In this document: positions 45,476 to 57,299 of the stretch, in pieces
How positions within the stretch are numbered: position 1 is the stretch's first letter
Layout: every line of letters begins with the position of its first letter
From: Gnetum montanum
Lineage: Eukaryota > Streptophyta > Gnetopsida > Gnetales > Gnetaceae
Direction of reading: 5' to 3'
NCBI GenBank assembly: GCA_015680685.1
Contig: MNCI01001841.1
Location: 1 to 64,000, forward strand
DNA length: 64,000 nt
Position numbers and translations under genes: made by a program
The notes under the pieces: generated by a model
What the model was told of the DNA's origin: nothing
Databases searched by the model: none
What the model saw: only the letters and a program-made list of their open reading frames with translations

Positions 45476-47190
45476 TAGGCCAATGCAACTACCACCTTGA
45501 TATATGGCAACCTTTCATGGGGAAGATTGCCATCCATGCTAATAATCCATATGACTTAGTTTTTTTACTTTTTTTTTCCACATTTATTATTTTTTAAGAT
45601 ATATATTTTATAAATTTTTGATTTTTTGATTTTTCTAATTTTACACCATTGTTAGTACCTTTGAACCTTTCTTGATTATTTTACATTTTCTTATATACTT
45701 TACTTTGTTTTGTTTTATTCAAATAAGATATTTCCTCATTTTTGCTAATAAAATTACTTTAGTGCCATAGGACATAGTGCCATAGGACATAGTGCCACTA
45801 TTGCTATTTACTAATGATGGCNGTGCCATAGGACATAGTGCCACTATTGCTATTTACTAATGATGGCTTGTGCTTAATGTTGTGATTGTAGATGTGTGGT
45901 TTCTATTTTTGAATTCTAATGTTTGATGAATTTGACATGGTTTATTTTTCATGGAATAGGCAGTGAGTCCACATCATCTGCCCATCCAATAAACTCTATA
46001 GTTTTCCTTATTCTAGGAATTTGAGGTTCCTTTCATTAAAGAAACTTTTAATCAATTGGTGACCTTGGTAGTTCCATAATTAAAAAGGATTCAAATCCTT
46101 GAAAAGGGTGTGACTTCAAGGGGACTCAATACTCTTTGTACTCCTCTACTTGCTTAAGTACTTGAGTGTTTTTCATGAACTTCTTATCGTTCCATTCCAA
46201 CCACTCATAGAAAGTCAAATAAGTCTTTGTATGGTGTGGTTCCTATAAAAAAAATAAGAGAATTCAAAATACATTCCTTAGACACAATAAATGAATAAGT
46301 CCTTACATGGTGTGGTTTCTATTTCAAAAAAAATGATGGAAATTTAAAGCACATCCCTTGGACAAATAAATGAGCTACAAGTATTGGTTATGGGACTAAA
46401 AAAACATGCACCTATGCTTGAAGGTCCCCTCTAACTAAGGCCCTCTCTCTCACATTATACTTCTCTCTTTTCTTCTCCTTATGGAATAGTGATTATTTTG
46501 TTGAAGCACTCTTGTATCTAAAGTGGGTGAATTGGTCTTAGAGTGGTGATGTGAAGTCACTAAAAATGGTTGGTTTTGGTTTGGATTGAGGATGGATCTT
46601 CTCAGGTCATTTTGAACAAAAATTCCACAAGGGACTTCTTATGACCTTAATTTGGAATTCCATTCCACCTTCTCTATCATCTATCCATGCTACCATAGCT
46701 CACCTCACTGCTACACTCTATGTTATGCTCTATGTCTTGGTCTGATGTGTTTGAATTCTTGGATAGATTCTTTTTCATTGGTCCTTAACGTTTCATGACC
46801 ATTAAATCGACTATGGGGCCCATGGACTCCTTAGTTGAGTTTATGAAAGGGAAAAAAGGGCATAAGTTTACTGTGGGGAGGACTGACTTACATAGCTCTT
46901 AGCTTGATTAGTTAAGATTTCTTACCTTTAACATCACTACAATATGATCTTTCTTATATTCCATTGTGTATTTCACTTAGTGCTCCTTAACCTTATTTTC
47001 ATTCATCTTCCAAATTAAATTTTCTCCATTTGTCCATATTTATGAGCTCCAAAACACTCTTCTCATTTTTTCATACTATTCTTGGCCTTTTGAGCTTTCA
47101 TTTGATCACAATTTCATTCAAAAACGCTTTGTATTTTGCATGTTTGACCAATGTCAACAATCATCTACAGTGGTCAACAACGTCGCAACC
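45476..47190 (+). other. post-integrase spacer of B
   Basis: Non-coding. It contains an assembly artefact at 45823 (annotated separately) and blocks shared with 21590-21700 and 53820-53900. Confidence 0.6.
45776..45869. repeat. duplicated 47-bp block around an N
   Basis: GTGCCATAGGACATAGTGCC...ACTAATGATGGC occurs directly before and directly after the N at 45823. Two overlapping contig ends were probably joined without merging. A 15-bp tandem (TAGTGCCATAGGACA) precedes it. Confidence 0.8.
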
Positions 47191-47254
47191 GATTGCATCG
47201 AGGAGGCCCCATTGATGAGGCCTCGTCAATGTAACCCAAAAACCCTATATATAT
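47191..47254 (+). promoter_or_regulatory. B internal promoter: palindrome cluster and TATA box
   Basis: The cluster at 47191-47230 (TGCATCGAGGAGGCC, CATTGATGAGGCC) resembles the U3 cluster of B's LTR (TGCATCGATGAGGCCTCATC at 50834-50853). TATATATAT follows at 47246-47254, 475 bp before the ORF3 ATG and 146 bp before a splice donor. Spacing matches M1. Confidence 0.6.
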
Positions 47255-47400
47255 CATCATAGACTTGGAATTTTTTGTCATTTACCTTATAACACACAGG
47301 GAGTTTTTGTAATTCTTCAAATCCCAAAACCTTCTAGAGCCCTTAACTTTCCAACTATTTTTCCAAATCATTCCATTCTTCAATCCTACACTTACTAGAG

Positions 47401-47720
47401 GTAATCTCTTTATCATGGGGACTACAAACCTTAAGGTTTCCAATTAAAAATTGATGAAATGTTTTGAAAATTTTTCTAACTTTCTCAAAGGGTTAATAAC
47501 CTTAACAATATACAAACATCAATTTTTTCGAAGATTAACCTTTTCAACAATATCTAGGATGATTTATTAATAATAACACATAAATAAATGATAATTTGAG
47601 TAATTAAATTAGTCATAATCACAACTTAGCCAAAGTGTAACTATTCTTAAGAGATAAAGGTATCGTAATTACTTCATGTTACACAATGATTGCTAAGCCA
47701 TGGTTTTATTGTGATTATAG
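47401..47720 (+). other. B intron upstream of ORF3
   Basis: Donor ACTAGAG|GTAATC and acceptor TTGTGATTATAG|ATG. The length is 320 bp, the same as in M1 (26793-27112). Confidence 0.7.
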
Positions 47721-50517
47721 ATGAAACCAAAATCAAAATGCCCATAGGAAGGAGAATCCTCTCCACCAATGCAGAAATAGCCCAGAGCTAGAAGGGACCA
47801 ACAAGAACAAGTCCAAGAACTACTAGAGGCAACCCATGCAATGGGTCCTCTTTGTGAGGAGCTTGAGGTGGAATCTATTTGATAGATTCCAAAAGAAGAA
47901 GTGCCCATAGAATAATCACAGTGAAGAGAAGTGCTTGGACCTATGTTAAGGCTTGAAGTCACTTCAAGCTTGCCTTAACATCATCAAGTCCTAAGAAATT
48001 CAATGATTAGTTCTTTAAGAGATCAACTTTGGGCCATTCTTAGAGAAAGCTCCAAAAGATGTTAAGACTCAACTGCAAAATTTTCCCATGTGGCCAATCA
48101 TCACGTCTAGTGGGGAGTAGTACATGGAAGTGTTACACTATTAAAATCAAGGATATTCAAGTATCATACTTGGTAGAAGCTATCTCATAGACACTAGAGT
48201 TGCCTGACACTAGGACACAGTTGGTAGAGTTATCGATGAAAGGTGATCCTAAGGCAAAAAGGAGTGGACCCAGTGATGCTACGGGGTTGAGCGTAAGGAG
48301 TATGAGGCTCTCACACTAGCAGAGCACATTTATTTCAAAATTTCAACCTATCACCTCAATCCAATAGTGAGGCCAAGAAAGGTGACTACCTTCTCCACCT
48401 ACGCATGCACTGCTCTAAGCAATAACATTTCCATCAACCTTCCATAACTGATCTACTTAGAGATTAAGAAGCACTTTAAGGAAAATGAATGTGGAAGGAA
48501 AACCCTACAATTTCCATGCTTCACTTGAAAACTCTACAAAAGGGCAAGAATCATCTACTACTCCAATGATACAATCAAGCATGCTCTTTTGGCCTCATTG
48601 TTCAAAATCATGAAAGAAAAGACACCAATGATGACTCAAAAAGAGGAGTAGCTACCACCACCACCCACTCAAGAAACAACACCAAAAGCCTGTGTAGCCA
48701 TTAAGTGTTTGCTCAAAATCTGAGAAGAGCACTTAAGTGAGCAAGAGCAATGTGCAGGAATGAGTGGTGTGAATCCATCTATATATCGACCTACAAAGAG
48801 TCACCTTAATGAGGTGGCTTGAATAATCATCTAGATAGAGAGGGGTGGACCAATTTTCTCTACCCAATAAATGCAATTGCTTGTGAGGTCAAATCCCAAT
48901 GCTGGAGAAGTGATGGTGCCATTATCTCAACACCATTTATTCCCAAAAATCTCTGGGAATTCTACCACATTCTTGATGCATTTGGAGGAAGGTGAAGGGG
49001 CAACTATCTTGGTGATGTAGCACTAAGGGTAGGAAATGATGGCTACGGTAGTAGTTAACTATGTCGTTAAAGCATTAAATACACCTGTAGTATCTATACT
49101 AGATGTATTTGCACTTCGAGACATGCAGATGTCTACAAGCATGATTAGTGAATAGTTGAATGTAGCCAAACATGAAAAATTGTTGGATCAATTAGTGGGG
49201 GCTAGGTAACCAAATTTGGATATCTTTGATTTTTCAAAAAAACATCATCACAATCTAGTTAGAGCTACTAGATGCAAGGGGAAAGTGCATCATTCTGGAG
49301 GGGCAACTTGAAATACCTCAAGCACAAAATAAATGCTTGGCCACAAAGGTTACCAAACTATATGCTCACCTTACTAATCCCATAATCCTCAGCCTAGTAA
49401 TAACAAGAGATGAAGCTTTCCAACCACTTTAAGAATGATTTAAGAAGGCTAAGGAGGAGGCAGTAATGGCCATCTTTAATTATTCCATATCAAAAATAAA
49501 AACATATTTAATTCCAAAGGACTTGACATAGATGCACCAGGAGAATAAGGCTTTGACCACACAGAATCATCTCCCTACAATGTTGATGCACAAAAGGAAA
49601 AAATGTAAGAATATATTCATCAACAATAGGAGCAGCTTGCTAGGGTGAACACTAAATTAAGAAGATTAATCATAGAGAATCAAAATATATCAATGGAAGA
49701 AGTTTGCCATCAAAATTGCCACCTAGAAGAATAAGGTCCTCAAGTTCAAAAAAGTGAAGAATCATTATAGAGACTAGGTTGGCCTACAGAAAGAAGTTAA
49801 CAAGAAGCACATCCAATTGGTGAAGGTGAAAATAAATGAATCCCTCTAGCAACTTCAAAAAGAAAGAGAGGTTTAGAAACCCATCATTAATGGATTGATG
49901 CCTACAATAAAGTGAAGATCCTCCTGAAGGAGTTGCAAATAGAAGAAATGATACAGTATTTGGAGTTGGCCAATCTTTATTACAAAAACCTAGTAATGTT
50001 GATTGCTAATTGGCTATGGCCAGAGTTGGAGAAACAAGTGGCTAACTTGTATTTGTTATATAAGGTAGAGTTCAAGCACCATGGAGACACTAAGTAGAAG
50101 CTTAAGACTATGAATGTTGAACTCAAAGTTCTCAGATCATGGTTCATAGATCAATGATCAACTGCTGAGAACCTAGCCAAATGGATGAATGATTACTAGA
50201 AGCTAAAGGATATAGTCAGGGACTTTAACATTAAATGCAAATAGTTTGCTACCTGGTTTATCAATGCAAAGGAGTTGTTTCCAACAATTCCATGTCCCTG
50301 GGATGTGCCCATTCAACCCACATTGGCAAAGCTATATGGATGGTGCATGATCCCATAAGTAAGAAAGAGAAAATGAAGCATTTCTAGATGCTTTCTACCT
50401 CCCTTTAGAAGTTGCAATAGCAATAGGATAGCCATAGACACCTTGACCACTACCCATGTGTGAAGATGAAGAAGGTACCTCGGAACCTTAAGAGCCACCA
50501 CCACTTGGGATCATCTG
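47721..50517 (+). pseudogene. B ORF3: plant-transposon-domain plus coiled-coil protein
   Basis: Starts MKPKSK and continues in parallel with M1 ORF3: FLEKAPKDVKTQLQNFPMWPIITSSGE, then a block containing YFKISTYHLNPIVRPRKVTTFST, LIYLEIKKHFKENECGRKTLQFP and KLYKRARI. The second half is Lys/Glu-rich coiled coil, with an open piece at 49912-50097 (LLKELQIEEMIQYLELANLYYK, ELEKQVANLYLLYKVEFKHH). The tail has the PWDVPI block. Many stops. Homology to the opposite-strand M1 copy over the full length shows it is a standard part of this family. Confidence 0.72.
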
Positions 50518-50739
50518 ACCTTCTCCACTAAATTTCACACCATTAAGGAATGTGCTATCCAATTTTTAAGAGTCATGTCATGGTGTTTAATTTTGTGTCA
50601 TGAACACCATCATTTTTGTGATGTGTTGATTCATACACTCAGGCACTCCATTTTTTTTGTCAAGTTAGTTTTTTTTATTTAAGAAAATTTAATCAATAAT
50701 CCCATACCTTTCCAATTTTGTAAAAGAACTTGAGGATGA

Positions 50740-50762
50740 GTTTTTATTCAGTTGTGGGGATA
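50740..50762 (+). other. B polypurine tract region
   Basis: TTGTGGGGATA immediately before the LTR, as in M1. Confidence 0.7.
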
Positions 50763-51627
50763 TGATGAGTCATAGTTTGTTTGGCTATGTCGACAAGGCT
50801 TTGTCGACGTAGCCTCATCAACACATTATATCATGCATCGATGAGGCCTCATCGATGCAGTATTTATATTTAGCTATAAATACATGTTGAACAGTCATAT
50901 TTATGGTAATAAATATTTTTTAGTAGTGAAGGTCTTGTAGTTTTTTTATTTGAGAGTTAGAATTTTCCTCCCAAGTTCTTGCAGCAGGAGTTATTGAGTG
51001 TATGGATCTTTATTCGAGCATTGTTGTACCTGAGCACGATAATGTGTGTGATAATAAAGACAAGCTTTTTGATAAAATTTGTAGCATTCTAGATAGATTA
51101 GATATTTTATTTGTGCATTTAATGTTTCCAGTAATTAAGTTAATGAAGTAATTAAGCAAGATAAATAAAACATATAAGTATGACCACTTCGAGCGTAACA
51201 CGTATTCACTTGGAAATCCTAGTAGTGTTATTACTATGTATGTCCAATAGCATAGTGCTTGGTTGCCCAACAGTGGATACATGGTTTTAGGATGTGTACA
51301 AAAAGTGGGACCAGATGCTTATGTTAGGACTTGTTAGATGTTAGTTAATTAGTTAAATTAAATTATTTAGTCCAAATACTTTATTTCTCTTTAAGCATCA
51401 AAATCATAAAATAAAAAATGATAAAAATTAGATGCCTAAATTACACTTAACCAGACCTGTGTACATCACAAGTGTGATTGGGAAGGCAACAAACAACCTT
51501 AAAGCAAGATTCACCTCCTAGAAGACTCATGCACTGGAAATGACAAAGTCCATGGAATTTGATCTAATCACACATGAATGCTTTTTGATTCCTATGGTTA
51601 GGCGTAGAGGTACCTCACTGCTCATCA
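50763..51627 (+). repeat. LTR of nested element B
   Basis: 865 bp, TGATGAGTCATAG to CTGCTCATCA. The U3 cluster (50787-50860) holds GTCGACAAGGCTTTGTCGAC and ATCGATGAGGCCTCATCGAT palindromes, then TATAAATA (50875-50882). It is closest to M1's LTRs, not to the flanking A LTRs. It is B's 3' LTR; B's 5' LTR is missing. Confidence 0.88.
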
Positions 51628-53040
51628 GAAAGGGAACTAAAAATGTGGTCATTGACCAATTTTATCGGTTATGATGGAAGAACAAAGAAAAGGAAGGCCC
51701 ACTATTTGATCTATTTCTTGCTGAACTCCTTTTTTATGGGGCTATAATTGAATAATCTCCCACTGATCTTAAATGGTATGATGGCATTCTTACCTATCTT
51801 CTTACCTAAGAGATTTCACAAGAGGTGGACCACCAAAAGAAATAATAGTTTCTTCACTAGGTAAAATGCTTCATGGAGATCAACAGATAACTCTATAAGG
51901 TGTGCATTGATGGCCTAGTTCATTGATGTATCTATAATGCTAATCAACTATGCATACTTCAAGATGCTCATGAAGGTCCTTGTGGGAGCCACTATGCTAG
52001 GAGATGCATAGCCATTAAAATCCTAATGGCAGGGTATTATTTTCCAACAAATTTTAGGGATTCTCATCAATTTTTTCACTCTTGTGAACACTACCAATGA
52101 GATGATGGAATAACTACTCAAATGGAGAAACCTCAATAGTGGATCAAACTGCTGTAAGCCTTCGACATCTTATGCATTGATTTCATGGATTGCATCATGC
52201 CCATGTCAAATGGAAAGGCATACATCATAGTTGTTGTTGTCTATTATACAAAATGGGCATCGACTATACACCTTCTACTGCTGCTTGGTTTGTACAAAAC
52301 AATGTTATAAATAGGTTTGGTATGCCATGTGCATTAATTTATAACAATGGAATCCACTTTATAGGCACTACTTTTCATAAACGTATGTAATACTTGGGTG
52401 CTAAACATAAACTAATAATAGCCTACTACCCTAAAGCTAATGGTTAAGTTGAGGTTACAAATAGGAAAATTACAAAGTTCCTAACAAGAACTATCAGCAA
52501 ATATAGGAAATATTAAAGCCCAAAACTCAACGATTCCCTCTGGGCCTACTTCTCAACATGAAAACTTCCTATAGGCTATTCTCCGTATGAGCTAGTGTAT
52601 AGAAAATTACCAACACTTCCTATTTAATCTAATCTCCATACACTTTCAATAGCCTATGACCTTCACCTTGACTTAAGTCTAGCACAAAAAGAAAGATTAA
52701 TGAATCTTAAATTTCTAAACAAAAACTGATTGGTGGTCCTATCATCTAATGAGTTGCATAAGGCATTCAACAAAAAATGTCATGATCTTAGAATTAGGAA
52801 AGTTAAATTTCAACTGGAAGATAAAGTCCTTTATTGGAACTCCACACATGTACCTTAATGAACTAAGTTCAAAATATTGTAGGAAGGGCCTTATATCATT
52901 TACAAAACTTTTCCTTATGAAGCCATATTGATCTACAAACCTAAGAGCCCAAATAAGAAGTTGCTAGTCAACACACAATAAGTCAAACCTTTCTATGAGC
53001 TTAAGCAAGCTAGTGCAACAAACACCTCATTGGATGGATA
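51628..53040 (+). pseudogene. element A RNase H tail and integrase
   Basis: Starts GAAAGGGAACTAAAAATGTGG, equivalent to 44108 in B, immediately after B's LTR. It continues QDAHEGPCGSHYARRCIAIK, SCEHYQ, LCIDFMDCIMPMSNGKAYIIVVV, IYNNGIHFIGTTF and a C-terminal block (LHKAFNKKCHDLRIR). There is no RT upstream in the same phase, so this is the right half of an interrupted pol. Confidence 0.82.
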
Positions 53041-54956
53041 ACCACACTTAATCTTTCAAATCTCTTTTTATCAACTTAGTCATGGGGGAGATGGCCATCC
53101 ATGCTAACTACATAGGTAGCTCCTTAGTTTTTTATCTTTTTGTTTTACACCTTGTTACTTTTACACCTTTTTGTTTTACACATTTTTTGTCTTACACCTT
53201 TTTGTTTTTATGTTATTTATTTTTAAAGATTTTTGCTTTATAACATCATTAGTATGTTTTTTTTATATAAATATTTTATAATTTCTTGTATACTTTTCTT
53301 TATTTGGATGTGATTTCTTATTATGTCTTAATAATAATATGCCTTATTGCCAACTAGGTACAATGTGGTTTGATTGATGTAGACATGTGCTATATGGTTA
53401 TTTGATTGTTGGTGTTTGGATTCTAGCTTTCAATATTGTTACAGATAACTAGGACATGGTTTCTTTTCGTGAAATATGCAGTGAGTCCATAATATCCACC
53501 CATCCACAAACTCTATGATTTTCCTCATTTTGGAAATGTGAGGTCTCCTTTTCATTAATAAAACTTTAATAAACTTATGATCTTGGTAGTTTATAGATTT
53601 GGAAAGGATTCAAAGGTCTGAACAGGGTGTGATTTTATGGGGACTTGGTACTCTTTGCACTTTTCTACTTACTTGGGTGCATGTGTGTTTTCATGGATTT
53701 CTTACTATTCTGTGTCAACCAATAATAGAAAGTTGAATAAGTCTTTGCATGGTGTGGTTTCCATTAAAAAAATGATGGAAATTTAAAGCACATCCCTTAG
53801 ACAAAATAAATGGACTACAAGCACTAGTTATGGGACTAGAAAGACATGTTGCTTATGCCTAAAGGCCCCCTCTAACTAAGGCCCTTTCTCACTTCCTAAT
53901 TCTCTTTTCTTCTTCAATAACGAACAATGGTTGTTTTGTGGGAGCACTCTTGTGTCTCAAAGGGGTGAACTAGCCTTAGAGTGGCAATGTGACATCACTA
54001 AATTTGGTTGGTTTTGTTCTGGATCGAGGATGGATTTTATCAAATCATTTAACCACAAAATTTACAAGGGACTTCATGTGACCTTAATTAGGAACTCCAT
54101 TCCACTCTCTCTCTCATCCATCTATGCTTTCCATGTCTTACCTCATTGTCAATTTTATATTCTTGTTCGATGTCTTGGTTTGATGTGTCAAAATTCTTAG
54201 GTAGTTTCTTCTAGGTTTTTTAATTAACTTTCTATAACCATTAATCATCCATGTGGGGCACGAACTCCTTAGTCTGAAGTTATGCAAGGGAAATAAAGGA
54301 CATGTGTCTTCTTTTAGGAGGATCCACTTGCATACTTTTTGGTTGGGTTAGTTAAGTCCTTGATCATTAGACATTCTCACAATCAAATTCTTTTATATGC
54401 CCCATCAAGGACAACTAATTGTGCACATATTCACAATACTTTTTAGTGAAATATTTTTATTATTTTTGTTGTAAATTCTTTAAACCCTCTTCAATCATTT
54501 CATCACATTGGACTTTCTAGAATTTAATAATGGATTTCTTATCCATTTCACCCTATTCTTCAATTTTTTCAGTAACATATAGTCTAACCACCAATGAGAC
54601 AAGCTACTTAAAAGCTATATGTTACACATTGTACATTAATCTATGATTTTTTTATGATTGTAGTGGGAGGTGTGGATTGGAAGCGAGACTATCTTCACCA
54701 AGGAAAATGTAGCAACACCATGTGATGAGGACCATTCAGGATTGTTGGATCTTCTTCCTTGCTTTTTAGTTGCCAAAGGAGTTGGATGTTAGTTTTTTCC
54801 AGGGTGTTCAATTCTATTATCATGAACACCCAGTTTTGTTTTATTTGAATTAGTTTGCATGTCAGTCAATAATTCCATACCTTTTCAATATTTTGTAAGA
54901 AACTTGTTCCTCCTCTTGTTCACTCATGGATGAGTTTCTATTCAATAGTGGGGGTA
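53041..54956 (+). other. element A 3' spacer lacking ORF3
   Basis: It parallels B's spacer (45480-47190) and retains the splice acceptor-like end TTTTTTTATGATTGTAG (to 54663). It then passes within about 300 bp to the polypurine tract (CAATAGTGGGGGTA) and LTR. ORF3 is absent. A 42-codon reading after the acceptor (WEVWIGSETIF...) is unrelated to ORF3 and may be chance. Confidence 0.6.
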
Positions 54957-55679
54957 TGATGAATCACATTTTTTGCTTGGCTTTGATATCAAGGTTGTAA
55001 TGTTAGGTATATGATATTAGGCCCCAAGCTGCGATGTCAGATATATGATATTGTGGGATATGTGCCAACCTATAAATATAGCGCTTGGACATATGGTTTC
55101 TAGATAGTTTTTTTCATAGCATAGTAGAGCACCTTGGCTAGCTTAAATATTTTATTCATGCATTTAATGTTTTATGCAATTTCCTTTGATGCTCCCAAGT
55201 AATTAAGCTAAAGTAAGCTAGCTAGATTAAATAGTAGTTAATTAATTATGCAAATAAGTACAACCACTTCGAGCATATGTATGACACTTGGTGATCCCAG
55301 CAATGCTTAACATTTGGTAATCCAATAGTGTTATATGTTTTTAGGATGTGCATGAAAGGTGGGATCAGATACTTATGCTAGGCTAGTTAGTTATTGATCA
55401 ACAATTAGATTAATTAAAGTGGTTCATAAATTAAGTTTCAACTTGTTGTTAATCATAGATAAATAAAATACAAAATAATTAAAATCATGTGCCTCAATTA
55501 CACTTAATCATACAAGTAAGCTCCACAACTGTAGTTGAGAAGATAATGATTGTCACGATTATATTTCACATCTTGGAACTAGTGTACTTAAGAACCTAAG
55601 GTCTACAAAATTTGACCAAATTGCACATGAACACTTGTGATTCGTATGGTTGGGTGTAGGGGTACCTCACTACTCATCA
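54957..55679 (+). repeat. composite 3' LTR (subfamily A)
   Basis: 723 bp, TGATGAATCAC to CTACTCATCA. The palindromic GATATC/ATGATATTA cluster lies at 54980-55060, with TATAAATA at 55071-55078. It is shorter than its partner because of a deletion after the TATA box, near 55125. Confidence 0.88.
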
Positions 55680-56877
55680 CATGCATTAAAGTTTCTTGAA
55701 TTCATGAGGCTTTAGTTTCATCTAGATGCTTTTCATTTGATAAATTTGATTTTTCACTAATGATGTGGTGGCTTTAATTGACATAATCGATAGTATATTT
55801 TTTCACCTCATTGGGTTACACTATAAGCCATTTTTAAAGAAACATTACATGTTTATTTGCTTTACTAAAATGACCACTTTCATATAGATGATATTATGTG
55901 ATGCTCTTATTTTTTAAGCTTACATATTCAAGCTTTCCTTTATTCTTTTAATTATGGGCCCATTTATTTAATCATGGGTGCATTTTGACTTTTGGATCAT
56001 GTGTCCTTATAGGCTATTTATATAAATTTCTTTGCATCTCTTACATAGAATTGGCTTGCTTTAGCCTTGTAACGTCAAACTCCATTCTCATCTGTGTATT
56101 TTTATGTTAATGAAAATTATTTATTGAGCACGTGTCTTTGTTTTTCATATACCTTAAACTCATATAGATACTTTAGCCTATATATTGATTTGGTGAACAT
56201 ATTTTGTAGATTCTTTTTAGCATGAATTGAACCCATGATCTACATTAAGCTACATTGAGCTTTTTGTACATACTACTAAGCTATTAATTGATGATCCTAC
56301 AACACATTTTATTTTTCTCTCTAGATGAATTTGTTGCATCTAGATATTTTAACATTTGGGCTAATGTGACAAAGTTTGATGATTCTATAGTGCAACTCAT
56401 AATCTTAATATAGTTTTCCTTTATAAATACACATACATATGAGCTTAGCATAATCATCAACATTTGCTAAATGAAGAACTTAACTTCAAATGCTAACATG
56501 CCCACCATCAATTAGTATTTTTTTTCTATGTATGCACCTTGGGCTTAACTAAAGATCTATAAATCTATAGTAGCTTAAATACCTTTGCAATTTTAATCTA
56601 GCATAAATGGGAGTATTTCCATTTTTAAAAAATCTTGTTTCCTTTTGAATACAAAATCTTTTTCCAAAACGTTTTAGCTTATTACTAAAGTTATGAATTA
56701 AACCTGTGACTTGTTAAGCATAATTCATCATTTGGATAGGCTTAATCAAAACAAGCTTCTAACTTCAATCATATGCATAATGCCTTTTTAATTTTATGGA
56801 TTAAACTTGGAACTTTAATTATGTCATATTAACCTTCTTAAATGAGTTTCCCTTCTTACAACAAATATTTATAAGCT
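55680..56877. other. unassigned repeat-like region (right flank of composite)
   Basis: No coding domain is recognised. TATATAAA near 56025 followed by AATGAAAATTATTTATTGAGC near 56115 looks like the promoter and poly(A) part of another LTR, but its limits cannot be set. Confidence 0.35.
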
Positions 56878-56938
56878 CCATTCTTTGCCTTGAAGACAAA
56901 TGTTTGGGGGGGAGGGGTGGTGGGGAGGGTGTTAGACC
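56878..56938 (+). mobile_element. polypurine tract and LTR start of another Ty3-like element
   Basis: TTGAAGACAAATGTTTGGGGGGGAGG-type text followed by GGGTGGTGGGGAGGG and then TGTTAGACCCTC. Plant Ty3 elements commonly show 'GA.GACAA...TTTGGGGGG' just before a TGTTAGA-type LTR. It differs from the TGATGAG family. The LTR presumably continues right until the LINE at about 57300. Confidence 0.45.
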
Positions 56939-57299
56939 CTCAAAAATGAATAATAATATTTTAAAAAATTAGAGTACATTAGATCATTAAAGAGGGAGTC
57001 TAAGGAGAAATCCCCATGGTATTAAGGATGCATTTTTAGGTTTTTATCTTTATAACCAATCCTAAAAAAACTCCCATTTGGGATATGAAAAGGATTAGGT
57101 CTTGCTCTTATTTGAAAGCACACATGGATTTTCATTTATTACTAAAGGATTTCTTATAAAGAGAAGGAGAAAACTCTATCCAAAGATAAAAATAATACAT
57201 CAATATTAGATAAAAAAAATTAGCAACAAAAGTTAAAAGCTTTCCATTCTTAAGCCTTCAAAATAATAATAAAAAATGAATACTATAGAAGACAAATTC

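Larger units (their letters stand above)
40132..55679 (+). mobile_element. composite Ty3/gypsy element: A with nested B, recombined
   Basis: The outer LTRs (40132-41022 and 54957-55679) are a pair (A). Between them lie a gag-pol-integrase-ORF3 unit, an LTR of a different subfamily (B, 50763-51627), and then a second RNase H tail plus integrase (51628-53040) that ends in A's 3' LTR. B seems to have inserted in A's RNase H, after which homologous recombination between the two gag-pol regions removed A's middle and B's 5' LTR. The possible target duplication TATGT/CATGC differs only by transitions. Confidence 0.65.

Noticed and set aside
45776-45869. Genuine tandem repeat
   Set aside because: The copies meet exactly at an N, so an assembly overlap is more likely.
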